Source of the DNA: UBA6623 sp965238125
Lineage (GTDB): Bacteria > Acidobacteriota > Terriglobia > Bryobacterales > UBA6623
Assembly: GCA_965238125.1 (NCBI GenBank)
Contig: OZ250179.1
Span: forward strand, 124,001 to 188,000
Length of the DNA: 64,000 bases
Reading direction: 5' to 3'
In this document: positions 43,275 to 53,693 of the stretch, in pieces
Layout of the letters: every line of letters starts with the position of its first letter
Position numbering within the stretch: the stretch's first letter is position 1
Made by a program: the position numbers and the translations under genes
Notes under the pieces: generated by a model
What the model was told of the DNA's origin: nothing
Seen by the model: only the letters and a program-made list of their open reading frames with translations
Databases searched by the model: none

Positions 43275-45788
43275 ATGGGGCTAACCGTGCGGACGACCTT
43301 CTCTATTGCCGTCGTGTTTGCGTCGGCTGCCTTGCTCGATACCGCAGGGGCGGCTCCGGGATTCGAGACGGATGTGCGCCCCATCCTCGAGCGCTACTGC
43401 GGGCAGTGCCACGGCGAGTCGATGCGCATGGGCGAGCTCGATTTGCGGACGCGCGAGAGCATGCTGCGCGGCGGGACGAAGGGACCGTCTCTGGTCCCGG
43501 GATCAGCCGAAGAGAGCTTGCTCTTTCGGCGCATCCTCGACCAGTCGATGCCGATGGGCGACACGAAGGTCGCCGCCGCTGACGCCGGTATCTTGCGCGA
43601 TTGGATCGACGACGGCGCACGAATCGAATCCGCGGCAGCCGAGGCCGACTCGAAAGCTGCGTCGCATTGGGCTTTCCGCCCTTTGGAGACGCCGGCCCTT
43701 CCCACGGTTGCCGACAAGAACCGGGGGCGAAACGCTGTCGACGCCTTTATCGGCCGACGTCTCGAGCAAGAGGGAATCGAACCGGCCGGCGAGGCCGATC
43801 CGCGCACTCTGCTCCGGCGGCTCTACTTCAATTTGATCGGGCTGCCCCCGACCCCCGAGGAAGCCGCGGCGTTCGCGGCCGATCCGTCGGAGGAGGCCTA
43901 CCGCGCCATCGTCGAAGACCTGCTCTCGCGCCCGCAATACGGCGAGCGGTGGGGAAGGCATTGGCTCGACGTGGTTCGCTATGCCGAGTCGAATGGCTAT
44001 GAGCGCGACACCACGAAAAAGTCCGCCTGGCGTTATCGCGATTGGGTGATCAACGCTTTCAACCGCGATCTGCCCTTCGATGAATTCGTGACGGCGCAGA
44101 TCGCCGGCGATGAGATTCCCGGCTCCGACGCCGAATCGCAAATTGCGACGACGTTCCTGCGCCTCGGTTCCTGGGATGACGAACCCGCCGACCCCGCGGT
44201 CGATCGCTGGGATCAGCTCGACGACGTGCTTGGTTCGACCGCCACGGCGTTTCTGGGATTAACGATTCGCTGCGCCCGCTGCCACGATCACAAGTTCGAA
44301 CCGTTCACGCAACGCGACTACTACAGTCTCGCGGCCGTTTTTAGCCCCTTGAAACGGCCTCAGGTCGGTCAGACGGAATTGACGCGCCCGGCCGGCACGG
44401 CCCACGAGCTGGCCGTCTACCGCGCGGCGATGAACCGCTTCGACGAAAAGATCGAACCGTTCAACAGAGACATCCACGGCATCGAACAGCGCATTCTCAA
44501 GCGCATCGTCGAAAAGCAGTCCGCCGAGGATTTGAGTTGGTACAACCACGTTGAAACGGTACTCGCTTTCAAGAAAGACCCGCTTAAGCGTGACTATCTC
44601 GAACGCGGCCTGGTGACTCGATTCAACCGCCGCCTCGAAGAAGAGATTTGCGACGAAGCCACGCTCGACGAGCAAGCCGAGATCGAGGGGCTCGAACGCG
44701 AGATCGCGAAACTTGACGCGACGCGGCCCGCCGCGCCTCCGAACTCCTATGTTTGGTACGAGGACGATCCCGAGCCCCCGCCGACGCATGTGCTCCTTCG
44801 AGGGGATGTGACCGCGCCGGGCGACGTGGTGGAGCCCGGGGTGCCGGCTGTTTTTGGGAACGTTCCTTACCGCGTACTTGACGTGGGTTGGCGATCCACG
44901 GGCCGTCGTTTGGCCCTGGCGCGATGGATGACCGACCCGGACAACCCGCTGCCGGCGCGCGTGATGGTCAATCGTCTCTGGCAGTGGCATTTCGGCGAGG
45001 GCTTGACGGCGAGTGAAAACGACTTTGGCGTGATGGGTCAGCGGCCTTCTCATCCCCAGTTGCTCGACTACCTGGCGGCGGAGCTGCTGCGTTCGGGCGG
45101 AAGCATCAAGCAGATCCAACGCCTGATTGTGAACTCCTCCGCGTTTCGTCTTTCTTCGGATTGGAATGCGCAAAACAGCAAGGACCCCGATAACCGTTGG
45201 TTGAGCCGCTGGAAGCCGCGTCGACTCGATGCCGACGCCGTGCGGGACGCCATGCTGGCTGTCAGCGGGAAATTGAATTTGAAAATGGGCGGGCCGAGCA
45301 TTTATCCCAAGCTTTCCCAAGCCGTCTTGGAAGGGCAATCGCGGCCGGGAGACGGCTGGGAGACCTCGACGGACGAGGAAGTTTCGCGACGCAGCGTCTA
45401 CATTTTCATCAAGCGTAGTCTCGCGGTGCCCGAACTCGAGATGCTCGACGCCCCCGACAACGCCGAGAGCTGCGAGCAGCGTCGGGTCTCCACAACCGGC
45501 CCGCAGGCGCTAACGTTTCTGAACGGCGATTTCGCGGTCGAGGCCGCCGGTGCGCTGGCGCGGCGCGTTGTGCGGGAGGCGGGCGACGACTCGAGTAGTC
45601 AGGTGACGCGGGCTTTCGAGTTGGTCTACGGGCGTCCGCCCGCGCCCGAAGAAACGCGGGCGGCCCTTGATTTTCTCGGCGGCCGCCAGGGTGAACACGA
45701 GCAGGGTTCGAAGGTGGAGAAGACGGCCGCGGTCGGTGGCCTGATGCCGGTTCTGCTCAACAGCAACGAATTTTTCTACCTTTATTAG
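43275..45788 (+). CDS. Secreted DUF1549/DUF1553 protein with N-terminal cytochrome-c-like domain (PSD1 family)
   Basis: The protein has 837 residues from the ATG at 43275, chosen for the signal peptide that follows (RTTFSIAVVFASAALLDTAGA). The PSCyt1 domain has the haem-binding CGQCHG (about 45). PSCyt2/DUF1549 spans about 130-350, with FNLIGLPPTPEE, YGERWGRHWLDVVRYAES and a second CARCHDHKFEP near 338. The middle lacks a LamG domain. DUF1553 lies at about 540-830 (NPLPARVMVNRLWQWHFG). The family is abundant in Planctomycetota and Acidobacteriota and is thought to act in polysaccharide breakdown, but its chemistry is unknown. Unusually, no DUF1501 gene follows directly. Confidence 0.92.
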   Translation: MGLTVRTTFSIAVVFASAALLDTAGAAPGFETDVRPILERYCGQCHGESMRMGELDLRTRESMLRGGTKGPSLVPGSAEESLLFRRILDQSMPMGDTKVAAADAGILRDWIDDGARIESAAAEADSKAASHWAFRPLETPALPTVADKNRGRNAVDAFIGRRLEQEGIEPAGEADPRTLLRRLYFNLIGLPPTPEEAAAFAADPSEEAYRAIVEDLLSRPQYGERWGRHWLDVVRYAESNGYERDTTKKSAWRYRDWVINAFNRDLPFDEFVTAQIAGDEIPGSDAESQIATTFLRLGSWDDEPADPAVDRWDQLDDVLGSTATAFLGLTIRCARCHDHKFEPFTQRDYYSLAAVFSPLKRPQVGQTELTRPAGTAHELAVYRAAMNRFDEKIEPFNRDIHGIEQRILKRIVEKQSAEDLSWYNHVETVLAFKKDPLKRDYLERGLVTRFNRRLEEEICDEATLDEQAEIEGLEREIAKLDATRPAAPPNSYVWYEDDPEPPPTHVLLRGDVTAPGDVVEPGVPAVFGNVPYRVLDVGWRSTGRRLALARWMTDPDNPLPARVMVNRLWQWHFGEGLTASENDFGVMGQRPSHPQLLDYLAAELLRSGGSIKQIQRLIVNSSAFRLSSDWNAQNSKDPDNRWLSRWKPRRLDADAVRDAMLAVSGKLNLKMGGPSIYPKLSQAVLEGQSRPGDGWETSTDEEVSRRSVYIFIKRSLAVPELEMLDAPDNAESCEQRRVSTTGPQALTFLNGDFAVEAAGALARRVVREAGDDSSSQVTRAFELVYGRPPAPEETRAALDFLGGRQGEHEQGSKVEKTAAVGGLMPVLLNSNEFFYLY

Positions 45789-45914
45789 CAGTTTGTACGC
45801 GGAGAGTGGTGAGGGAGTGGGTCAGGGGTTGCCAATTCCCTAACCGCTCACTTTTTCGGGCGTTTCTGTGTTACATTATTCTCGGGTCGTCTTCACTTCT
45901 CGCCGTTCGCCTCG

Positions 45915-46673
45915 ATGAGCCATCCGCACGCATTTGAGTCTTCCCGTTCGCCGAATCGTGGTTGCGGCGCGTCGAGCGCTATGGCAACGGTCGTCGCGCT
46001 GCTGCTTGTTCAGGGAGCGGCCCTGGCTCAGAACGCCGACGCGGCTCCCGCTGAACGCGAAACGAGGGAGTATTCCGACGGCGTGGCCGGTAGGGTCGTC
46101 GATCGCAACGAATCGAGCCTGGCAAAGTCTTTCGCCGCCGACGAGCCTCCCGAGAGAATGGAAGACTATATCGAGGATCTCTATGAGCCCGGCGTCCATT
46201 TCAAGACCCTCTTCTCGGCCGGTTTCAAACACATTCGCGAGTCTCCGAAGCAATGGGGCGGCGGCTCGACGGGGCTTCACAAGCGCCTGCGCCATGCCTA
46301 CGCCAAGCGCTTAGTCAAGAAGTCGATTGAACACAGCGTCGCGGCGGCCTTCGGCGAGGTGATCGGCTACCGGCGTTCGGAAAAGAAGGGCTTTTGGCCT
46401 CGCACGAAACACGCGATCGTCTCGGCTTTCGTAACGCCTCGCGAAGGCGGCGGACGAGGTCTTGCCTACTCCAGGCTGGCGGGAACGACGGGGTCTTACT
46501 TCATCGCCAACACTTGGTACCCGCAAGGCGCCAACGGTAAGAGCGACGCCTTGCGCCGCTCGGGGCTTTCACTCGGGCTCGATGTCGGAACGAATATCCT
46601 CAAGGAGTTTTGGCCCGGAAAGAAACGTTCCGGTAAGAAGTCGCCGAAACCCGACCGCGACGACGACGATTAG
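45915..46673 (+). CDS. Secreted protein of an acidobacteria-associated uncharacterised family
   Basis: The protein has 252 residues. After a basic N-terminus, residues about 22-39 form a signal peptide (MATVVALLLVQGAALAQ), so an internal start is possible. Conserved-looking blocks are YIEDLYEPGVHFKTLFSAGF, QWGGGSTGLHKRLRHAYAKR, FGEVIGYRRSEKKGFWPR, AFVTPREGGGR, YSRLAGTTGSYFIANTWYP and LGLDVGTNILKEFWPGKKR. The pattern (weakly amphipathic, small-residue rich) is familiar from proteins of unknown function in acidobacterial genomes. No enzymatic motif is visible. It is a single gene between two PSD1-family genes. Confidence 0.72.
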   Translation: MSHPHAFESSRSPNRGCGASSAMATVVALLLVQGAALAQNADAAPAERETREYSDGVAGRVVDRNESSLAKSFAADEPPERMEDYIEDLYEPGVHFKTLFSAGFKHIRESPKQWGGGSTGLHKRLRHAYAKRLVKKSIEHSVAAAFGEVIGYRRSEKKGFWPRTKHAIVSAFVTPREGGGRGLAYSRLAGTTGSYFIANTWYPQGANGKSDALRRSGLSLGLDVGTNILKEFWPGKKRSGKKSPKPDRDDDD

Positions 46674-46765
46674 AACTTGTCCGCCGGGTGGTCTGGCACT
46701 CCCCCTTTTCGCACTGCCGCGCACTCTCGGTTATGTCTCGGGGTTGCTCGAAACCTCGCGCGCTT

Positions 46766-46789
46766 GGCCCGTCGCTTGCGCTCGGGGCT
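46766..46789. repeat. Short dispersed repeat flanking the DUF1549-DUF1501 unit, copy 1
   Basis: A 24-base imperfect palindrome beginning GGCCCGTCGCTTGCGCTC recurs with one mismatch at 53254-53277. The two copies, in direct orientation, bracket the interrupted DUF1549/1553 gene and its DUF1501 partner. Confidence 0.55.
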
Positions 46790-48739
46790 CTGATTCTGCT
46801 TGCCAAACACGCATTGGGACAAGGTGGCGGCGTATAATTTGAAGGGGTCGCCGAGACGTTGGCGACCAATAGATGACGCGAGATTGCACGGTAGGCAGGG
46901 GGGGCGAAACTCACACTACCCCGGCCCGGATTAAGGCCTGCATGCTTAAGCGAGTTCGGGGCGAGCGACGGTTGGTTAGCGGAACCGCCGCTTGCTTCCT
47001 CACCTTTTGCTCGGTAACCTTCAGCTCGTTTTTGGGGGCGGCGGAGCTGACTCCCGAACAGGTCGAATTCTTCGAGACGAAGGTTCGCCCGGTTCTGGCG
47101 GGCAACTGCTATACCTGCCACAGCGCCGCTGTAGCCGCTCCTTTCGCCAACCTGCGTCTTGACAGTCGCGCGGCGATCCTCAAGGGCGGTGATTCAGGAC
47201 CGGCCGTGGTCCCGGGCGATTCGGGAGCCAGCCGCCTGGTCCAGACGATCCGTTACGCCTCCGCCCTCAAAATGCCTCCGACCGGCAAGCTCGCCGAGGA
47301 CAAAATCGAGGCGCTGGTCAAGTGGGTCGAGATGGAGGCCCCTTGGCCGAATGAAGCGACAGCGGAGCCGGCGGCGGCGACCAAGAAGTTTGATCTCGAG
47401 GCCAGGCGCCGAGAGCACTGGGCTTGGCAGCCGATTCGAAGCGCGGACCCTCCGGCGGTGAAGGGCACGCGCCATCCGGTCGACCGCTTCCTGCTCGCCA
47501 AGCTGAAGCAGAATCGACTTCGTCCCGCGCCGCCGACGGACCGGTTGACTTTGCTGAGGAGGACCTACTTCGACTTGACGGGGCTGCCGCCTTCTCCCGA
47601 GGAAATTCGGCGATTTATCGAAGACCGGAGCCCGGACGCCCACGAGCGCCTGGTCGACCGTCTGCTGGCCTCACCCCGTTACGGCGAGCATTGGGCGCGC
47701 CATTGGCTGGATTGGGTGCGCTATTCCGAGTCGCACGGCAGCGAAGGCGACCCGGATGTTCCCCAGGCTTGGCGCTATCGCGATTACGTCATCCGCGCCC
47801 TCAATAACGATATTCCCTACGATCAGTTGATTCGCGAATACCTGGCCGGCGACTTGCTCGAGCAGCCGCGCATCAACGCCGACGACGGCATCAACGAATC
47901 GGCACTCGGCCCGGCGCATTTTCGCATGGTCGAGCATGGCTTCCAGCCGGTTGATCCTCTGGAAGACCGCGTCAACTGGACCGAAAATCAGGTGGATGTA
48001 TTTTCAAAGGCCTTTCAGGGCCTCACCCTTGCCTGTGCCCGCTGCCACGATCACAAGTTCGACGCCATCAGCCAAAAGGATTTCTATGCGGTCTTCGGCA
48101 CCGTCCGGGGATCGCGCCCGATCCAGGCGACCATCGATTCGCCTGATCGGATTCATAAGAACCACACTGATTTGGTCGCCTTGAAAAGGAAAGTGAAGGC
48201 GACTCTCGTCGAAACGTGGCTCCGGCAGGCCGGCGAATTAGAAGCCCAACTGCTTGACGGGCCGGCGGGGGCGCCTTTCTTGGAACGCTCCGCGTGCGAG
48301 GAAGACAGCGCGCTTTATGCCTGGACCGCCTTGGCGTCGAAGCAGGGTGACGAATTCGCCGCCGGTTGGCGCGAGCTCGCAACCGGCTTGCGGGAGAAGA
48401 TCGCCGAGCGCAAGCGTTTCAATCGCGAGCTGGCTATCGCGGGATGGGACCTGCGAGGGGACGACTATGCCGGCTGGTTGAAGTACGGTGTCGGGCTGCC
48501 CCAGACGCCCTCGGCGCCGGGCGAGTTTTGGATCGCCACCGAAGGGGAACGCGTCCTCGGCGGGATTTATCCGTCCGGGGTTTATTCGCACGGATTGTCG
48601 AGGAAGCATCCGGGCATCCTACAATCTCCCCGTTTCAAAGTAGGGAGCGACAAGATCAGCCTGCGGCTGCTGGGCGGTAATTTCAGCGCGGCGCGGTTGA
48701 TTGTCGAGAACCACGCCGTGCCGCGAGGCGGCATCTACA

Positions 48740-50223
48740 CCCGGATTTCCACTTTAGTTTCGGTTCTGCTAACCATCGGGTGGACTCGGACGCCTTTATT
48801 TATGCGGGCTTGAAAGCACTCAAGGCGCTGAGGAGATCAACACCCAATGGGTGAAAAAGAAAACAAACCGTTTCAGCTCACCTTCAATGGATTTCTCAAG
48901 GTCGATTTCCAAGGATCGCGAGTCACCTCGGATGGCGGGCTGATTCTCATTCGCGAACTGGACGAACGACTCGGACTAGGCAAGCTGATAGACGAGCATC
49001 TGACGGATTCGCGGCAAGGCTCGAACAAGAAGTTCCCGTTCGTCGATCTGCTGCGACAGTCGGTCTACTCCCGCTTGGCGGGCTACGAGGATCTCAACGA
49101 CGCCGTTCGTGTCTCCGCCGATCCAACCTTTCGGCTGATTGGCTCGAAGAAGAACTGGGATCGCGGCGCGGCGCTGACCTCCCGGCTGCAGAGCTTCGAG
49201 ACCGCCATGCTCGCCGGCGACGAGAATCTGATCGGGCTGATGGCGGTGAACCGCGAGACCGGGCAACGTGTCCAGCGCCGAGGACTGGGACGAGCTGCTG
49301 CTGCCGGAAATCGAACGCCAACAGGCGGAGGGCAAACAGGTGACGTTCCGGGCCGATGCCGCCTTCGCCAAGCCGGATATTTACGAGACGTTGGAGGAGC
49401 GCGGCGTGGACTACGTGATTCGCATCCCGGCCAACAAGAGCCTGGAGCTGGAGATCGAAGATATCCTGTTTCGTCCGCCGGGCAGGCCGAGCGCAAAGCC
49501 CCTGGTGCGCTACAGGAGCTTTCGGTATCAGGCCGCGAGCTGGTCGAAGTCCCGGCGGGTTGTTGCGAAGGTCGAGCATCACCAAGGTGAGTTGTTTCCT
49601 CGCGTCGGTTTCATCGTCACGAGCATGGCCTTGCCGAGCCGCTCGCTGGTGCGGTTCTACAACAAGCGCGGCACGGCGGAGCAGTGGATCAAGGAAGGCA
49701 AACAAGCGACGCATTGGACAAGGCTGTCATGCCATCGGTTCCGGGCCAACGAAGTGCGACTGCAACTCAGCGTGCTGGCCTATAACCTGGGGAACCTATG
49801 GCGGAGGCTCGGGCTGCCGCAACGGATCAAGAGCTGGTCGCTGACGAGCTTGCAACAGCGGCTGATGAAGACGGGCGGTAGGCTGGTCAAGCATGCGCGG
49901 TACTATTGGCTGCTGTTGGCCGAAGGACATCTGAACCGGCGGCTGTTCGGCGACATGCTGCATAGGATCTGGGCGCTGCCTGTGCCGGGTGGGTAGCGTT
50001 GCCCGGGCGAGGATCAACAGTTTTTGGCTCCAAAAAGGTTTCGCAGGGAGCAGTGTCGGCCGGAGCGCCGTTCAGTCCGCTCAATCAACGTCTGTGAGCG
50101 GACGGACGAGCCCTGGCGCCTACCGGCGGAGGTGATGTGCAGGGTTCAGCGCGAAAAGACGTGGTATTCGGCGCAGCGGGGGTGTATCCTGTGACCGTGC
50201 CAGGGCCAAAATGGAAATCCTGG
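48740..50223 (+). mobile_element. IS1380-family insertion sequence, copy B (internally deleted)
   Basis: The element is 1484 bp, bounded by CCCGGATTTCCACTTTAG on the left and the common AAAATGGAAATCCTGG on the right. The target duplication CTACA is on both sides. The left 100 bp differ from copies A and C but match the right inverted repeat better. About 182 bp of the transposase gene are missing relative to copy C. Confidence 0.92.
48847..49996 (+). pseudogene. IS1380-family transposase, copy B (deletion and frameshift)
   Basis: The N-terminal 136 codons match copies A and C up to LIGLMAVNRE. The sequence then jumps to the equivalent of PGNVSSAEDWDELL in another frame and runs to the normal end at 49996. 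About 182 bp are lost, at a junction with a short GA repeat. The loss includes the first catalytic aspartate region (LDMDSTES), so the protein is inactive. The element could still be moved in trans by copies A or C because both ends are present. Confidence 0.93.
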
Positions 50224-51765
50224 CTACAATCAGCATTTCGCTCCCAAGAAAGATCGTATGGCATGGGCCACCTGGGACACGAAGTTCTGGAAGGGTTTCG
50301 AAGCCTATGTCGAAATCGCGACGTTGGACGACCGGACCACCTTTAGCCTTGACCGCTTCGACGACGAGCGCAGACCGCGCCCGAAGCCCAGACGCGATGG
50401 GCGTTCGTTTTTCGGTGTTGCCGAGGTTGTTTTCCACGACGGCGAGGAGCCTCCCAAGGAACAATCCGCCCCCGCGCTCCTCCTGATCGAGGGCCGCGCG
50501 CCAGCCGATTCTGCGGCTCTGGCCGCCCGCTATCACGAGCTGCTCACGGCGGCGATCGAAGCGTGGCGGGACGAGGCTCTTAGCGAGAACCAAGCGGTTT
50601 TCCTCGACGACTTCATCCGACGCGGCTACCTGGAGACTTCGATGGAACGGTTGGCCGGCGCGAAGCCGCTCGTCACGCGCTATCGTCGGCTCGAAGAGGA
50701 CATTCCCGTGCCGCGGCGGGCCCCGGGCGTGCTCACCGAGGCGATGCCGCATCAGCCGCTGTTGATTCGCGGCAGCCATAAGAACCCCGGTACGCCTGTC
50801 CCGCCGCGCTACCTCGAGGTGTTTCACAGCAACCCCTATGACGATCCGCGAACCGTACGCCCGCGGTTGGCCGATGCCGTGACGGATCCGGCGAACCCCT
50901 TGACGGCCCGAGTGATCGTCAACCGCCTCTGGTATTACGTTTTCGGCCGCGGCATCGTGCCCACGGTCGACAATTTTGGGAAGCTGGGCGAGAAGCCGTC
51001 GCACCCGGAACTGCTCGACTATCTGGCTGCCCGCTTCCTTGACGAGGGCGCCTCGATCAAGAGCATGCTGCGGTTGCTGGTCACCTCGGAAGCGTATCGG
51101 CGCGCCGCCGAGCCCTCCGAGGAGGCTGCCGAAAAAGACCCCTCCAACGCCCTGCTTCAGCACATGCCGATTCGCCGACTCGAGGCCGAGGCGATTCGCG
51201 ACGCGATGTTGGCCGTTTCCGGACAACTCGATCCCACGATGTACGGCGACTCGATCAAGACCTATTACGTGCAGCTGGCCACGCTCGACGACCCCAACAG
51301 CGGACAGGCGAAGGGCGACAAGGATCGAGGCCCGCTCGATGGCGACCGCCGACGCAGCGTCTATCTCGAAGTGCGGCGCAACGTGATGGATCCGTTTCTC
51401 GAGGTCTTCGACGCACCCAAGCCCACCGGCGCGCGCGGCCGCCGCGACATCACCAATGTCCCGGCGCAGTCGCTGACGATGATGAACTCGCCGTTCGTCA
51501 TTTTGCAGTCGGAGAAATGGGCCGAGGTCCTGGTAGCCGGCGGCGAAACCAATTCACGCGAGCGCGTGGGGGGAATGTTCGTGCGGGCGTTGGGGCGCGA
51601 ACCTTCTTCCGCGGAGCTCGACAAGTCGCGGACCTTTCTCGCGGCTCTGGCCGACGAACACGAGGTGGCCCCGGAAGTCGTCCTCTTGAGCCAACCCGTT
51701 TGGCGAGACTTCGCGCAAGCGATCTTCAATTTCAAAGAGTTTCTCTATATCCGGTAGGTGATGTC

Positions 51766-53241
51766 ATGAAATTCGCCGACGACTCGAACGCACGCCGACA
51801 CTATTGGAGGCCTGGTGACCTCCCGAGTCGACGCGATGTGCTCAGGCGTTGTTCGATGGGTTTTCCGATGTTGGCGCTTTCCTGTTTGGCGGCGGCGGAA
51901 GGCCGGGCCGGCTTGCGGGAGGGCGCGGGCGAGGAAAGCCCAACGGCGCCTCGTAGACCCCATTTTCCGGCGAAAGTGAAGAGCGTCGTTCTTTGCCACA
52001 TGTCCGGCGGATTTTCGCACGTCGACAGCTTTGACCCCAAGCCCCGGCTTGACGCCGAAGCCGGGCAGCCGTTGCCTATGAAGGTTGAACGCACTATGTT
52101 CGACCAGAACGGCAACATCTTCCCGAGCCCTTGGAAGTTCAACAACTACGGGGAAAGCGGCATCCCTGTCAGCGATTTGTTCCCACACATCGGTTCTTGC
52201 GCCGACGACTTAGCCGTGATTCGCTCGATGACGGCGACTTTCAACGAACACGCGCAGGCCAATTTCTTTATGCACTCGGGCCGTCCCTTTGCCGGCTTCC
52301 CGAGCATGGGTGCGTGGACAACCTACGGACTGGGGAGCGAAAACCAGAACCTCCCGGGTTTTGTTGTGCTGGGCAGCGGCGGCATTCCGCTGGGCGGGCG
52401 CAACATGTTCGGCAACGGCTTCCTGCCGGCGGTTCATCAGGGGTCCATGATTCATCCCGGCCGCGAAGAGCCGATGAATAACGTCCGGCCCAAGGAAGCG
52501 GATCGGTTGCAGCGCAAGCGGTTGGCGTTCATCGACGATATCGACCGCGATTTTCTTAGTAAGACGAACCATCCGCAGGTGGAAGCGGCGATTCGCAATT
52601 ATGAAACCGCCTATCGGATGCAGGCGGCGGTCCCGGAGTTGGTCGATCTCAGTCGCGAAACCGAAGCCACGAAGAAGCTCTACGGCGTGGATTCGGAAGT
52701 ACCGCAAAAAGCCGCCTACGCGACACAATGCTTGCTGGCCAGACGGCTCGTCGAGCGTGGCGTCCGATTTATCAAGACGACCATCGTCCATAACCCGGGC
52801 CTGTCGAATGTCGGCAATCCCTGGGACCAGCACACGAGACTGCGTGAAGGCCACGAAGCGAACGCTTTCCAAGTCGACCAACCGATCGCCGGTCTCATCA
52901 AAGACTTGAAAGCTCGCGGCCTGCTTGAGCAAACCCTTATTGTCTTCGCCGGGGAATTCGGGCGGACGCCTTTCACGCAGGGCAAGGACGGCCGCGACCA
53001 CAATCCGTGGGGCTTCAGTTTATGGTTGGCCGGCGGCGGCGTCCGGGGCGGCACGATCCATGGCAAGACCGACGAATACGGCTACCACGCCATCGAAGGC
53101 CGGTTGACGTTCTACGATCTCCACGCCACGATCCTGCACCTGCTCGGGCTTGATCACGAGAAGCTGACCTACCGTTTCGGCGGGCGTGATTTCCGGCTGA
53201 CCGACGTGCACGGGAATGTGATTCAGGACATCTTGTTGTGA
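51766..53241 (+). CDS. DUF1501 family protein (secreted sulfatase-like fold, partner of PSD1)
   Basis: The protein has 491 residues from the ATG at 51766. The N-terminus SRRDVLRRCSMGFPMLALS resembles a Tat signal. DUF1501 landmarks are VVLCHMSGGFSHVDSFDPKP, NFFMHSGRPFAGFPSMGAW, LPGFVVLGSGGIP and FAGEFGRTPFTQG. RDHNPWGFSLWLAGGGVRGG and YDLHATILHLLGLDHEKLTY close the protein. The family has the alkaline-phosphatase/sulfatase-like core and is nearly always encoded after a DUF1549/1553 gene, as here. The pair is split from expression if the IS terminates transcription. The catalytic reaction is not known. Confidence 0.92.
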   Translation: MKFADDSNARRHYWRPGDLPSRRDVLRRCSMGFPMLALSCLAAAEGRAGLREGAGEESPTAPRRPHFPAKVKSVVLCHMSGGFSHVDSFDPKPRLDAEAGQPLPMKVERTMFDQNGNIFPSPWKFNNYGESGIPVSDLFPHIGSCADDLAVIRSMTATFNEHAQANFFMHSGRPFAGFPSMGAWTTYGLGSENQNLPGFVVLGSGGIPLGGRNMFGNGFLPAVHQGSMIHPGREEPMNNVRPKEADRLQRKRLAFIDDIDRDFLSKTNHPQVEAAIRNYETAYRMQAAVPELVDLSRETEATKKLYGVDSEVPQKAAYATQCLLARRLVERGVRFIKTTIVHNPGLSNVGNPWDQHTRLREGHEANAFQVDQPIAGLIKDLKARGLLEQTLIVFAGEFGRTPFTQGKDGRDHNPWGFSLWLAGGGVRGGTIHGKTDEYGYHAIEGRLTFYDLHATILHLLGLDHEKLTYRFGGRDFRLTDVHGNVIQDILL

Positions 53242-53693
53242 GAGAGGGGCGCGGGCCCGTCGCTTGCGCTCTGGGCTTCCATGAGAGGTGGGTCGCTTGT
53301 CAAGGGCGGTCGTTGGGAGGCGTTGGTCGGTTTGTCGGATCCGGCCCGGGTCCTCATGCCTTGCGGCGCGTTGAGGACCGGGCTTCCATTCGCAGTGTTA
53401 TCGGTCTCGTTGTTGACCTCTGCTGGTTGGGGTCCGGTCTTTCGGCGCTGCTCTCTCTGTTGCGGCTTCGACCCATCCTCGAAAGAATCGGCCTGCCTGC
53501 CCAGAGCCCGCAGTCACCGTGACACGATCTCGATTCTCCGCCGCGGCCTCGCTTCGTCCGCCCAATCCCCTACTCCCTTCCTTTCAACAGGAATCTTCTT
53601 GCCGCCGAGTCCCCGTTAGGGGGCTCGCGGATGTCCTCATCACGTTGCTTCATCCGAAACCGTTGCCGCCGACTGCGCCTCATCGTCCCTGCC
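53242..53693. other. Gap before the IS110 remnant
   Basis: This is 452 bp with no gene. It contains the second copy of the 24-base repeat (53254-53277) and a short hairpin, CCGTTAGGGGG-rich, near 53610-53630. The left boundary of the IS110 element probably lies near 53640-53690 but cannot be fixed because IS110 elements lack clear inverted repeats. Confidence 0.4.
53254..53277. repeat. Short dispersed repeat flanking the DUF1549-DUF1501 unit, copy 2
   Basis: This is the direct-orientation second copy of the 24-base imperfect palindrome at 46766-46789, with one substitution, located 12 bp after the DUF1501 stop codon. Confidence 0.55.

Larger units (their letters stand above)
46942..51757 (+). 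pseudogene. DUF1549/LamG-like/DUF1553 (PSD1) gene split by an IS1380 insertion
   Basis: The left part (46942-48739) starts MLKRVRGERRLVSG with a signal peptide. It has the haem-type CYTCHS, DUF1549 (FDLTGLPPSPEE, CARCHDHKFDAIS), and breaks at PRGGIY. The right part (50229-51757) continues NQHFAPKKDRMAWATWDTKF, a DUF1553 domain (NPLTARVIVNRLWYYVFG) and the end of the gene. Removing the IS and one copy of CTACA (48735-48739/50224-50228) restores one frame of 1109 codons exactly. Both halves are otherwise free of stops, so the insertion looks recent. DUF1501 follows after 8 bp, the usual partner arrangement for this family. Confidence 0.92.

Noticed and set aside
45789..45914. Promoter-like AT stretch (TGTTACATTATTC) upstream of 45915
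   Set aside because: TTACAT/ATTATT cannot be placed at a sensible spacing with confidence, so it is not listed as a feature.
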